A model generated the notes under the pieces. The model did no database searches, was not told the DNA's origin, and saw only the letters and a list, made by a program, of their open reading frames with translations. This document shows positions 8,528-16,713 of a stretch of 64,000 nt of DNA, one piece after another; the stretch's first letter is position 1; each line of letters opens with the position of its first letter. This DNA is from DASXKD01 sp963703605 (GTDB lineage: Bacteria; Actinomycetota; Actinomycetes; Streptosporangiales; Streptosporangiaceae). The position numbers were made by a program, and so were the translations under genes. The stretch spans positions 62,001 to 126,000 of the forward strand of contig CAVPFC010000033.1 in NCBI GenBank assembly GCA_963703605.1, in the 5' to 3' direction.

Positions 8528-8950
8528 ATGGGAACCATCCGGGTCGTTATCGCCAAGCCCGGCCTGGACGGGCACGACCGTGGCGCCAAGGTGGTGGCGC
8601 GGGCGCTGCGGGACGCCGGCGTCGAGGTGATCTACACCGGGCTGCACCAGACCCCCGAGCAGATCGTGGCCGCCGCGCTCCAGGAGGACGCCGACGCGAT
8701 CGGGCTGTCGATCCTGTCCGGCGCGCACATGACCCAGTTCGCCCGGGTGCTCGAACTGCTTGCCGAACGCAACGCCACGGACATCGTGGTCTTCGGCGGC
8801 GGCATCATCCCCGACGCGGACATCGCCGAGCTGGAGCGGATGGGCGTGGCCAAGATCTTCACCCCAGGCGCATCCATGCACGAGATCGTGGACTGGGTGA
8901 GGTCGGCCCTCGGTGACCCGGTACCGGGCGCCGCGGGCCAGCAGCGTTGA
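8528..8950 (+). CDS. Free-standing cobalamin (B12)-binding domain protein
   Basis: A 140-residue protein made only of a B12-binding Rossmann-like domain. The motif GLDGHDRGAKVVA supplies the D-x-H-x-x-G lower-ligand His, followed by GLSILSGAH and the GGGIIP loop. It resembles the C-terminal domain of methylmalonyl-CoA mutase and of split acyl-CoA mutases. ATG at 8528 follows GGGAGG at good spacing. No mutase large subunit is in this window, so the partner must be encoded elsewhere if it is a mutase small subunit. It sits between pcrA and a leftward SDR pair; proximity to sucCD, which handles succinyl-CoA, is suggestive only. Confidence 0.8.
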   Translation: MGTIRVVIAKPGLDGHDRGAKVVARALRDAGVEVIYTGLHQTPEQIVAAALQEDADAIGLSILSGAHMTQFARVLELLAERNATDIVVFGGGIIPDADIAELERMGVAKIFTPGASMHEIVDWVRSALGDPVPGAAGQQR

Positions 8951-8990
8951 CCGGCCACAGGCCGCCTGGCCCCGGGCGCCCGGCGGCGCG

Positions 8991-9824
8991 CTAGGCCCTG
9001 GTCCGGGTGACGCCGCCGTTGGGCTGGAGCACCTGGCCGATCACCGCGCTGCCCCCGGGGCCGGCCAGGAACGCGACCGCCCCGGCGATCTCCTCGGGCG
9101 TGGCGAGCCGGCCGACGGGGATCTGATCGCGGTACCGCTGGCGCATCTCCTCCAGCGTGATCCCGGCGTCGGCGGCGTCGACGCGCAGTTGTCCGGTGTC
9201 GACGAACGAGGGCGCGATGGCGTTGGTGAGGATGCCCTGCGGCCCGAGTTCCCGGCCCAGGCCCTTGGTCAGCGCGATGAGGCCAGCCTTGGACGCCGCG
9301 TACGCGGTGGCGTTGGGATAGCCGGTCACCCCCCACCCGGAGCTGATGATGACGATGCGGCCGTGGCCGCGGGCCCGCATGCCCGGAACGACCGCCTGGA
9401 CGAGCCGGAAGTGGCCGGTCAGGTTCACCTCGATCTGGCGCCACCATGCGCCCTGGTCGGCACCGAGGAACGGGCTCATCGCCATCGCCGCCGCGTTGGC
9501 CACCAGGACGTCCACCGGCCCCAGCCGGCCGGTGACCCAGGCCACCATCGCGGGCGCCGCGTCCGGGTGGGCGATGTCCGCGGGGACGGCGATGCCGCCG
9601 GTCCGGGTGGCCAGGCCGGCCAGGCGCTCGTCGTCGGCGATGTCGTTGACCGCGACGCGGTATCCCTCGGCCGCCAGCCGCAGCGCGATGGCGTGCCCCA
9701 GGCCCTGCGCCGCCCCGGTGATGAGGGCGGTCCGCCCCGCCCCCGCCCCGCTCAGTGCTGGCCTCGACCCCGCCACCCCGCCCAATGCTAGCCCCGACCC
9801 CGCCACCCCGCCCTGGCCGGCCAT
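8991..9824 (-). CDS. SDR-family oxidoreductase with a repeat-encoded N-terminus
   Basis: A 277-residue short-chain dehydrogenase/reductase. It has the cofactor motif TGAAQGLGHA, NAA block VLVANAAAM, active-site Ser in VIISSGWG, and Tyr-x-x-x-Lys (AYAASKAGLIALTKGLGREL). The first 27 or so residues are not SDR-like and are encoded by two copies of a 30-bp tandem repeat (9753-9812). The ATG at 9822-9824 lies 1 nt after the TGA of the upstream SDR gene, so the pair is translationally coupled. The genuine core may start at a later codon near residue 25. Substrate unknown. Confidence 0.8.
   Translation of the reverse strand: MAGQGGVAGSGLALGGVAGSRPALSGAGAGRTALITGAAQGLGHAIALRLAAEGYRVAVNDIADDERLAGLATRTGGIAVPADIAHPDAAPAMVAWVTGRLGPVDVLVANAAAMAMSPFLGADQGAWWRQIEVNLTGHFRLVQAVVPGMRARGHGRIVIISSGWGVTGYPNATAYAASKAGLIALTKGLGRELGPQGILTNAIAPSFVDTGQLRVDAADAGITLEEMRQRYRDQIPVGRLATPEEIAGAVAFLAGPGGSAVIGQVLQPNGGVTRTRA
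9753..9812. repeat. 30-bp tandem repeat, two units, inside the SDR 5' end
   Basis: Units at 9753-9782 and 9783-9812. The second contains GCTAGCCCCGACCCCGCCAC. The same core recurs as six units in the GGDEF-EAL gene (45994-46173) and as three inverted units in gatB (48121-48210). Confidence 0.8.
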
Positions 9825-9825
9825 C

Positions 9826-10533
9826 TCAGATCGCCGCCCCGGCGTTGGGGGAGAGGACTTCCCCGCAGTACATCGAGCCCTCGGTGGCCAGGTAGTACAC
9901 CGCGCCGGCGATCTCGCCCGGGGTGACCAGGCGGCGCAGCGGCAGCGTGGCCAGGTAGGCCTGCCGCCGCCATCGCGAGCTGGGCGCCAGCAGCGGCGTG
10001 TCGGTCGGCCCCGGTGCCACCGCGTTGACCCGGATGCCGGTCTGCGCGACTTCCATGGCCAGCGACTTCACCAGGCCGAGCACGGCGCCCTTGGCCGCCA
10101 CGTAGTGCAGGTCGGTCGCGCTGCCCGCCAGCGCCAGTTCGGAGGAGATGGCCACCAGCGACCCCTCGCCGCGCGCCAGCATGTGCGGCAGCACGGCGGC
10201 GAACGTGTTGGCGGTTCCGCCGAGAATCACCGCGAGCATCCGGTCCCACTGCTCGTGGGTGATGTCGGTGGCGTCGATACCGTCCTCGTAGTACCCGGCC
10301 GCGGTCACCGCGAGGTCGATGCGGCCGAACGCGGCCGCCGCCGCGTCCACGGCCGCGGCCACCGCGGCCCGGTCGCGCACGTCGGCCCGCGAGGAAAGAT
10401 CGGTGCCGCAGTCATACAGGTCGATGCCCGCGGTACGCCAGCCCTCGCGGCGGAACAGCTCCGCGCACGCGGCGCCGATCCCGCTGGCCGCCCCCGTGAT
10501 GACGGCTGCCCGCGATGTGAGTGCACTGGTCAT
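9826..10533 (-). CDS. SDR-family oxidoreductase
   Basis: A 235-residue short-chain dehydrogenase/reductase starting MTSALTSRAAVITGAASGIGAACAE, with the TGxxxGIG cofactor motif at its N-terminus. It has AISSELALAG with the active-site Ser, HYVAAKGAVLGLVKSLAME with the Tyr-x-x-x-Lys pair, and the IRVNAVAPGPTDTPL signature. ATG at 10531-10533 is chosen because GGAG lies 8 nt upstream; the 16 codons before it lack SDR character. Its TGA is 1 nt from the next SDR start, so the two form an operon. Reaction unknown; divergent from sucC. Confidence 0.82.
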   Translation of the reverse strand: MTSALTSRAAVITGAASGIGAACAELFRREGWRTAGIDLYDCGTDLSSRADVRDRAAVAAAVDAAAAAFGRIDLAVTAAGYYEDGIDATDITHEQWDRMLAVILGGTANTFAAVLPHMLARGEGSLVAISSELALAGSATDLHYVAAKGAVLGLVKSLAMEVAQTGIRVNAVAPGPTDTPLLAPSSRWRRQAYLATLPLRRLVTPGEIAGAVYYLATEGSMYCGEVLSPNAGAAI

Positions 10534-10687
10534 CGGCAACTCCGGCGCTGGTCGTCTGCGGGCCAGGATAGAGACGATCATGCCCCGGCGCGCGAGTTCC
10601 GGCCGGTAGTGCCCGCCACTTACCCGGGCGGCCGGGCCGATGGATAGGCTTCCAGGCGAATCCAGCCGGCCGAGGAGTTGGACACCA

Positions 10688-11899
10688 GTGGACCTGTATG
10701 AGTTTCAGGCGAAGGAGCTGTTCCGCGAGTACGGGGTTCCCGTGCCCGACGGCAGCGTTGCCACCACGCCTGAGGAAGCCCGCGCGATCGCGGCGAACTT
10801 CGCATCCGCCGGCAAGCCGCGCGTGGTGGTGAAGGCCCAGGTGAAGACCGGGGGCAGGGGCAAGGCGGGTGGCGTCAAGCTGGCCGAGGGCCCGGACGAG
10901 GCGGAGGCCAGGGCCGAGGAGATCCTCGGCATGGACATCAAGGGCCACCGGGTGAACGCGGTTCTGGTCGAGGAGGCCAGTGATATCGCCCGTGAGTTCT
11001 ACCTGTCGTTCCTCGTGGACCGGGCGGCGCGGACCTTCACCTCCATCTGCTCGGTGCAGGGCGGCATGGAGATCGAGGAGGTTGCGCGCACCAGCCCCGG
11101 CGCGGTCGCCCAGATCATGATCGACCCGCTGACCGGGGTGACGGACGTCAAGGCGGCCGAGATCGCCATGGCCGGCGGGCTGCCGCCGGAGGCCGCCGCG
11201 GGCGCCGCGGCCGCGGCCGAGCGGCTTTGGGCGGTGTTCACCGACGAGGACGCGACGCTCGTCGAGGTCAACCCGCTGATCCTGACCGCCGGCGGCCAGG
11301 TGGTCGCGCTGGACGGCAAGGTCACCCTGGACGACAACGCGGCCTTCCGGCAGGACCACGAGCGGTTCGCCGACCCGGGGTCCGCGGACCCCATCGAGGC
11401 CCGGGCCAGAGCCAAGCACCTCAACTACGTCAAGCTCGAGGGTGAGGTGGGCATCATCGGCAACGGGGCCGGGCTGGTCATGTCCACCCTCGACGTGGTG
11501 GCGCTGGCCGGCGAGGCGTTCGGCGGGATCCGCCCCGCGAACTTCCTGGATATCGGCGGCGGGGCCTCGGCCGAGGTGATGGCCGACGGCCTGGAGATCG
11601 TGCTGTCCGACCCGAGCGTGCGCAGCGTGCTGGTCAACGTGTTCGGCGGCATCACGTCCGGCGACGCCGTGGCGAACGGCATCGTGTCGGCGCTTGGCAT
11701 GCTCGGCGAGCGCGGCGAGCAGCTTACCCGGCCGATTGTCGTACGCCTCGACGGCAACAACGCCGCCGCGGGCCGGGCGATCCTCAGCGAGGCCGGCTTC
11801 GCCATGGTCGAGCAGTCCGAGACGATGGATGAGGCCGCGCGCCGCGCCGCGGAACTCGCGGCCAGCAGCCCGGCGACCACGCCCGCGACAGGAGCCTGA
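10688..11899 (+). CDS. sucC: Succinyl-CoA synthetase (ADP-forming) beta subunit
   Basis: A 403-residue ATP-grasp subunit of the TCA-cycle enzyme that interconverts succinyl-CoA and succinate with ATP formation. It starts MDLYEFQAKELFREYGVPVP, the family N-terminus. The ATP-grasp region has VVVKAQVKTGGRGKAGGVKLA and VEVNPLIL, and the C-terminal CoA-ligase part has GNGAGLVMSTLD, FLDIGGGA and NVFGGITSGD. The start is GTG at 10688 behind GAGGAG; a TAGGCT hexamer at 10645-10650 could be its -10. The stop is 1 nt before the sucD ATG. Confidence 0.96.
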   Translation: MDLYEFQAKELFREYGVPVPDGSVATTPEEARAIAANFASAGKPRVVVKAQVKTGGRGKAGGVKLAEGPDEAEARAEEILGMDIKGHRVNAVLVEEASDIAREFYLSFLVDRAARTFTSICSVQGGMEIEEVARTSPGAVAQIMIDPLTGVTDVKAAEIAMAGGLPPEAAAGAAAAAERLWAVFTDEDATLVEVNPLILTAGGQVVALDGKVTLDDNAAFRQDHERFADPGSADPIEARARAKHLNYVKLEGEVGIIGNGAGLVMSTLDVVALAGEAFGGIRPANFLDIGGGASAEVMADGLEIVLSDPSVRSVLVNVFGGITSGDAVANGIVSALGMLGERGEQLTRPIVVRLDGNNAAAGRAILSEAGFAMVEQSETMDEAARRAAELAASSPATTPATGA

Positions 11900-11900
11900 G

Positions 11901-12788
11901 ATGGCAGTCTTCCTCACCGGCGAGAGCCGGATCATGATTCAGGGCATCACCGGCTCGGAGGGCCGCAAGCACGGGCGCCGGATGCTCGCCGCGGGCACCA
12001 CGGTCGTGGGCGGGACCAACCCGCGCAAGGCGGGCCAGACCGTCGACCTCGAACTCGCCCAGGTCCCGGTCTTCGGCACGGTCGCCGAGACGATGGCGGC
12101 CACCGGCGCCGACGTCTCGGTGGTCTTCGTGCCGCCGGCCGGCGCCAAGAGCGCGGTGATCGAGGCGATCGACGCGGAGATCCCGCTGGTGATCGTCATC
12201 ACCGAAGGCATCCCGGTGCACGACTCCACGGAGTTCTGGGCCTACGCGTCCGCGAAGGGCAACATCACCCGCATCGTCGGCCCGAACTGCCCGGGCGTGG
12301 CCTCGCCCGGCAAATCCAACGCGGGCATCATCCCGGCCGACATCACCTCGGAGGGGCGGATCGGCCTGGTGTCCAAGTCGGGCACGCTGACGTACCAGAT
12401 GATGTACGAACTGCGCGACATCGGCTTCTCGACGGCCGTCGGGATCGGCGGCGACCCGGTGATCGGCACCACGCATATCGACTGCCTGCGCGCCTTCCAG
12501 GACGACCCGGAGACCGCCGCGATCGTGATGATCGGTGAGATCGGCGGGGACGCCGAGGAGCGCGCCGCCGCCTTCATCGAGCAGAACGTCACCAAGCCGG
12601 TGGTCGCCTACGTCGCCGGGTTCACCGCGCCCGAGGGGAAGACGATGGGCCACGCCGGGGCGATCGTGTCCGGATCGTCGGGCACCGCCCAGGCCAAGAA
12701 GGAAGCCCTGGAGAAGGTCGGCGTCCGGGTGGGCCGCACGCCGAGTGAGACGGCGGGCCTCGTCCGGGACCTCGTGCCCGGTCGCTGA
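11901..12788 (+). CDS. sucD: Succinyl-CoA synthetase (ADP-forming) alpha subunit
   Basis: A 295-residue alpha subunit that binds CoA and carries the phosphohistidine. It starts MAVFLTGESRIMIQGITGSEG, the family signature. The active-site His lies in MGHAGAIVSGSSGTA near residue 250, and the Glu-rich block MIGEIGGDAEE is present. ATG at 11901 directly follows the sucC stop (ACAGGAGCCTGAG overlaps as ribosome site), so translation is coupled. It forms the TCA complex with SucC. Confidence 0.96.
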   Translation: MAVFLTGESRIMIQGITGSEGRKHGRRMLAAGTTVVGGTNPRKAGQTVDLELAQVPVFGTVAETMAATGADVSVVFVPPAGAKSAVIEAIDAEIPLVIVITEGIPVHDSTEFWAYASAKGNITRIVGPNCPGVASPGKSNAGIIPADITSEGRIGLVSKSGTLTYQMMYELRDIGFSTAVGIGGDPVIGTTHIDCLRAFQDDPETAAIVMIGEIGGDAEERAAAFIEQNVTKPVVAYVAGFTAPEGKTMGHAGAIVSGSSGTAQAKKEALEKVGVRVGRTPSETAGLVRDLVPGR

Positions 12789-12868
12789 CCCGGTTCCGGT
12801 ATCCCCTACGCCGGAATAGTCCGGTCGGTATCGTTTCCGCCAGGACTTCATCCACGCATGGGGGGATC

Positions 12869-13969
12869 ATGCTACGAACCGTACGCAATGCTGCCTGGGT
12901 TGTGGCTGCCGCCGCGGCCGTCGCCGTCCTGGCGAGCGCTGGCGCCGTCCAGGCGGCCACCGCCAGGCCCACGGCGCCGCGACCGATCGGCGGGCACGCC
13001 ATGTTCACCGTCCGTTCCTGGGGTGCGGCCTCGCCCCGGGCCGCCGCGGCGGGGGTACCGACCTGGACCGGGTCGTTCACGTTCCAGGCCACGAAGTACA
13101 CCTACAAGATGGTGGGCACGAACCCGGCCTCCGGGTCGAAGACCACCACCGTTCCCACCGAGATCCTGCCGCTCAACGTGGACATGGCCGACGGCGTCGT
13201 CGTGAGCGGCGCCAAGCTGACCCGGGCGTTCAAGGCATCTCCCATATTCAGCAAGGCCTCGTTCACCAGCGGAAAGACTCAGCTCGCCGACGCCATGCTG
13301 CGCGCGGAGTTCTGGAAGACGGTGTCGAAGTCGGCCCGGAACTACCACGTCCTGCTCGGCGCGCCCAAGGTCCTGCCGGCGGTGACCATCAAGGTCCCCT
13401 CGGCCGACGGCACCGGGCTGACGTTCAACGGCATCCCCTACGCGAACATCAGCTACAACTGGTGGGCGCCCAAGCTCGACAGCATCATCACCGGGCATCA
13501 CTTCTCGGCGAAGACCCTGCCGCTGATCCTGTCCGGCAGCACGTTCCTGTACCTCAACAACAACCCCTCGGACTGCTGCGTCTACGGGTACCACGGGTCG
13601 TACGGCTCCGGCGCCAACACCTACGCGTTCGCCAACTGGCTGGCCGCGGGCCTGGTCGCGAACGGCAACGCGGACGTCTACACGTTCAGCCACGAGGTGT
13701 CGGAGTGGGCCAACGACCCGTACGTCAACAACATCGTGCCGACCTGGGACCAGCCGAACGGGAGCACGTGCTACTCGGACCTGCTTGAGGTAGGCGACCC
13801 GGTCGAGGCCATGGCGAAGCCGTGGTACACGATCAAGATCGGCTCGACCGCCTTCCACCCGAGCGACATCGCCGGCGTTTCCTGGTTCGCGCACACCAAG
13901 CCCTCGACCGAGCAGAACGGGCTCTACTCCTACCACGGCTACCTGAAGGCACCGTCGACGCTCTGCTAA
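12869..13969 (+). CDS. Secreted protein with a HEVSEW motif, function unknown
   Basis: A 366-residue protein with a Sec-type signal peptide (MLRTVRNAAWVVAAAAAVAV, cleavage near VQAATA). The mature part is rich in Ser, Thr, Tyr and Asn, with a CC pair (PSDCCVYGYHGSYG) and two further Cys near the end. Around residue 275 is TFSHEVSEWANDPYVNN. His-Glu-x-x-Glu resembles half of a zinc-protease helix, but HExxH is not complete, so enzymatic function is unproven. ATG at 12869 follows GGGGG. A long perfect inverted repeat just after the gene isolates it from perM. I do not recognise the family with certainty. Confidence 0.7.
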   Translation: MLRTVRNAAWVVAAAAAVAVLASAGAVQAATARPTAPRPIGGHAMFTVRSWGAASPRAAAAGVPTWTGSFTFQATKYTYKMVGTNPASGSKTTTVPTEILPLNVDMADGVVVSGAKLTRAFKASPIFSKASFTSGKTQLADAMLRAEFWKTVSKSARNYHVLLGAPKVLPAVTIKVPSADGTGLTFNGIPYANISYNWWAPKLDSIITGHHFSAKTLPLILSGSTFLYLNNNPSDCCVYGYHGSYGSGANTYAFANWLAAGLVANGNADVYTFSHEVSEWANDPYVNNIVPTWDQPNGSTCYSDLLEVGDPVEAMAKPWYTIKIGSTAFHPSDIAGVSWFAHTKPSTEQNGLYSYHGYLKAPSTLC

Positions 13970-13984
13970 CGCGTCGGCGCTGAC

Positions 13985-14028
13985 GCTGGGGGTCCGTCCG
14001 GCCGGTTCCGGCCGGACGGACCCCCAGC
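13985..14028. terminator. Perfect 21-bp inverted repeat, strong terminator
   Basis: GCTGGGGGTCCGTCCGGCCGG (13985-14005, stem of 21) pairs with 14008-14028 across a TT centre. It lies 16 nt after the stop of the secreted protein gene. No T run follows. Confidence 0.75.
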
Positions 14029-14180
14029 GCTGGCGGAGCCGGGCCGGTGCGGACTGGTGCCGGCGCCGGGGACGGCTCAGGCAGCATCCCAGCGTGTGCG
14101 CCGGCTCATTTGATGGCACCGGCGCCGCGGTCGGCGTGGCTCCGCCGAGGGCGGCGGCACCGTTGCCAGACTTGGGCCTT

Positions 14181-15593
14181 GTGACCACTACGAGGCCCGG
14201 GACCGGCGCCGCGGTCCCGCGCGCCCGCCCAGCCCCAGCTAGCAAGGCCTCCGGCCAGGGTGGCGCGCCAGGCCGCGGCGGCGCATCGCGCCCGCTCGTG
14301 GTCTCCGGCGCCATCGCGGCCTCCGCGGTGACGGTCACCGGGCTGGTCATCTTGACACTGCTGGTGCTGGTGGGCTGGATCGCGGCCCCGCACTCCGGCC
14401 TCGGGCTGCCCGGCGTGCTGCGCACGGCGACCGGGCTGTGGCTAGCCGCCCACCACGTGGGCTTCACCCTGCGCGGGGCAGGCCGGATCGGCATGCTCCC
14501 GCTCGGCCTGGTGCTGCTGCCCGGCGTGCTGCTGTGGCGCGCCGGGCGCTGGATCGTGCGCACCGCCGAGGTCACCAAGCTCACCGAGCTCAGGCTCGCG
14601 GTGCTCGCGCTCGCGGCGCCGTACGCGGCGCTGTGCGGCGCGCTCGCGCTGGCCGGCCGCTCGTCGCTGGCCACGCCTTCGCTGCCGGAGGCGGTGATCG
14701 CCGGGTTCCTGCTCGCCCTTTGCGCGGGCGGGCTCGGTGCCGCCCGGGCCCTCGCCCCCTGGGACCGGCTGGCCCGGCTGATGCCGCCGCGCACCCGGTC
14801 CGTCGTGCTGGGCAGCGCGGGGGCGCTCGCGGTGCTGGGCGCCGGGGGCGCGCTGCTGGCGGGTGTGTCGCTGGCCTTGCACCTGACCGAGTACCGGGCG
14901 CTTGACGCCTCGCTGGCACCGGGCGCCGTCGGCGGTGCGCTGCTGCTGCTCGCTCAGCTCGCCTACGTGCCGAACGCGGTCGGGTGGGCGGTCTGCTACT
15001 CGCTGGGCCCCGGGTTCGCGTTCGGGACCGCGACCGTGGTGGCGCCGACCGGCGCCGCGCTCGGGCCGCTTCCGATCTTTCCCCTGCTGGCGGCGCTGCC
15101 CGCGGGCTCGTCCGCGATTCCCGGCTGGGCCACGGTCGCGGTGCTCGGCCTGCCCTACCTCGCCGGCGTGCTGGCGGGCGTGCTGCTGGTGCGCGCCGCG
15201 CCTACCCCCGCCGTCGAGATAGCGCCGCTGTGGGGATTTCTGTGCGGGGTGGTGACGGGGTGCGTGACCGGTGCGCTCGCGGCCTTCTCCGGCGGGCCGC
15301 TGGGCAGCGGCCGGCTGGCCGCGGTCGGCCCGTCCGGGTGGCAGTCGGCCCTGGTGGCCACGCTCGAGGTAGGGGTGTCGGCCGCGATAGCCGCGGGCGT
15401 CGCCAACTGGCTCCGGCTGCGCCGGGACCCGGACCTCGCCGCGGCCCGGGCCGGCGGGGCCGCCACCGAGCGCGGCGGGCCGTCCGGCCCCGGGGATGAC
15501 GACGGTCACCGGATCTACCTCAACCCCTGGGCGGACCGGGACAACGGCCACCCCGAAGACCGCCCCCCGCTCGGCCCCTCGGTCCTGCCCTGA
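14181..15593 (+). CDS. perM: PerM-type integral membrane protein (DUF6350)
   Basis: A polytopic membrane protein of about 470 residues with some ten hydrophobic spans. It begins with a Pro/Ala/Gly-rich cytoplasmic stretch and ends in a polar tail (HRIYLNPWADRDNGHPEDRPP). The position between sucD and purN-purH matches the actinobacterial PerM/DUF6350 gene, which in mycobacteria is linked to cell division and persistence. The start is uncertain: GTG at 14181 (MTTTRPGTG) is chosen, GTG at 14094 is also open, and neither has a clear Shine-Dalgarno or -10. Family is assigned from synteny and membrane topology rather than a motif. Confidence 0.65.
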   Translation: MTTTRPGTGAAVPRARPAPASKASGQGGAPGRGGASRPLVVSGAIAASAVTVTGLVILTLLVLVGWIAAPHSGLGLPGVLRTATGLWLAAHHVGFTLRGAGRIGMLPLGLVLLPGVLLWRAGRWIVRTAEVTKLTELRLAVLALAAPYAALCGALALAGRSSLATPSLPEAVIAGFLLALCAGGLGAARALAPWDRLARLMPPRTRSVVLGSAGALAVLGAGGALLAGVSLALHLTEYRALDASLAPGAVGGALLLLAQLAYVPNAVGWAVCYSLGPGFAFGTATVVAPTGAALGPLPIFPLLAALPAGSSAIPGWATVAVLGLPYLAGVLAGVLLVRAAPTPAVEIAPLWGFLCGVVTGCVTGALAAFSGGPLGSGRLAAVGPSGWQSALVATLEVGVSAAIAAGVANWLRLRRDPDLAAARAGGAATERGGPSGPGDDDGHRIYLNPWADRDNGHPEDRPPLGPSVLP

Positions 15594-15618
15594 CCGGCTG
15601 CCCGCGCTGATCGGCTGA

Positions 15619-16650
15619 TTAGCGGCCGCCGGCCAGACTGCGGCTGCGCTGTTCGGCTCCCAGCTCGCCGTAGGGGTAGTCGGGAGCGCCGGGGTCGCTG
15701 GCGGCGTCCAGTTCGGCGGCTTCCCCGGCGGTGAGCCGAAGATCGGCCGCGCGGAGGTTGGCCTCCAGTTGTGCGGTAGTGCGGGCACCTAGAATCGTGG
15801 CGCTGACCGCCGGGCGGGCGGTGACCCAGGCCAGGGCGATTTCGGCCATGGTGACACCGCGTTCGGTGGCGATATGGTGCACCGCGTCGACGACCCGCCA
15901 GGTCCGCTCGTTGCCCCGCCGGTCGTAGGCCTCCATGCCACGGCCGGGATCCTCGCCGAGCCGGGTCTCACCGGCCGGGCGTGCATCCCGCTGATACTTG
16001 CCCGACAGCCAGCCGCCCCCCAGGGGGCTCCACGGCAGCAGCCCGACCCCGGCGTCCAGGGCGGCGGGCACGATCTCCCACTCGGTCTCTCGCACCAGCA
16101 AGCTGTACTGCGGCTGCACGGTCACCGGCCCGGCAATGTTCATCGCGCGGGCCAGGTGCACCGCCTTGGTCAGCTGCCAGCCGGTGAAGTTGGACAGCCC
16201 GTAGTAGCGGGCCTTGCCAGCCCGCGTGAACCCATCAAGCGTCCGCAGCGTCTCCTCCAGCGGAGTCCACGGATCGTACGCATGCACCTGGTACAGGTCC
16301 ACCGCGTCCCGGCCCAGCCGCCGCAACGAGGCATCCAGCGCGCGGGTCAGATACCGCGCCGACAGCCCAGAGGAGTTCGGTACGTCCTCGAGCGGGAACC
16401 GGCCCTTGGTGGCCAGTACCACCCGCCCGGTGACCTCCGCCGGCTGGCTGGCGAACCACCGGCCGATGATCTCCTCGGATCTGCCGGCGCCATAGACGTC
16501 GGCCGTATCGACCAGCGTGCCCCCGGCATCCAGAAACCGGTCTAGCTGCCGGTGCGCCTCCGGCTCGGCGGTCTCCACCCCGAAGGTCATGGTCCCCAGC
16601 GCGAAAACCGACACCGCGCAACCGCTACGGCCCAGGGTGCGGTAATCCAT
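15619..16650 (-). CDS. Aldo/keto reductase
   Basis: A 343-residue NADPH-dependent (beta/alpha)8 oxidoreductase. The catalytic tetrad is visible: Asp and Tyr in VDTADVYGAGRSEE, Lys in VLATKGRF and His in YQVHAYDP. WSPLGGGWLSGKYQ and ILGARTTAQLEANL are typical of the AKR cofactor-binding half. ATG at 16650 follows GGTGAGGAG. It is the third gene of a leftward cassette (small membrane protein, F420-type oxidoreductase, AKR) that lies between perM and purN. Substrate unknown. Confidence 0.88.
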   Translation of the reverse strand: MDYRTLGRSGCAVSVFALGTMTFGVETAEPEAHRQLDRFLDAGGTLVDTADVYGAGRSEEIIGRWFASQPAEVTGRVVLATKGRFPLEDVPNSSGLSARYLTRALDASLRRLGRDAVDLYQVHAYDPWTPLEETLRTLDGFTRAGKARYYGLSNFTGWQLTKAVHLARAMNIAGPVTVQPQYSLLVRETEWEIVPAALDAGVGLLPWSPLGGGWLSGKYQRDARPAGETRLGEDPGRGMEAYDRRGNERTWRVVDAVHHIATERGVTMAEIALAWVTARPAVSATILGARTTAQLEANLRAADLRLTAGEAAELDAASDPGAPDYPYGELGAEQRSRSLAGGR

Positions 16651-16713
16651 CTCCTCACCCTATGCCCGGGCAAGCCAGGCAATCCCGGGACCGCGGCGTG
16701 CGCACCGGAGGGC

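Noticed and set aside
12872..14794. 640-codon minus-strand frame across the secreted protein and perM
   Set aside because: It would cross a perfect 21-bp terminator hairpin and overlaps two genes with clear signal peptide or membrane helices; product is Arg/Pro/Ala-rich.
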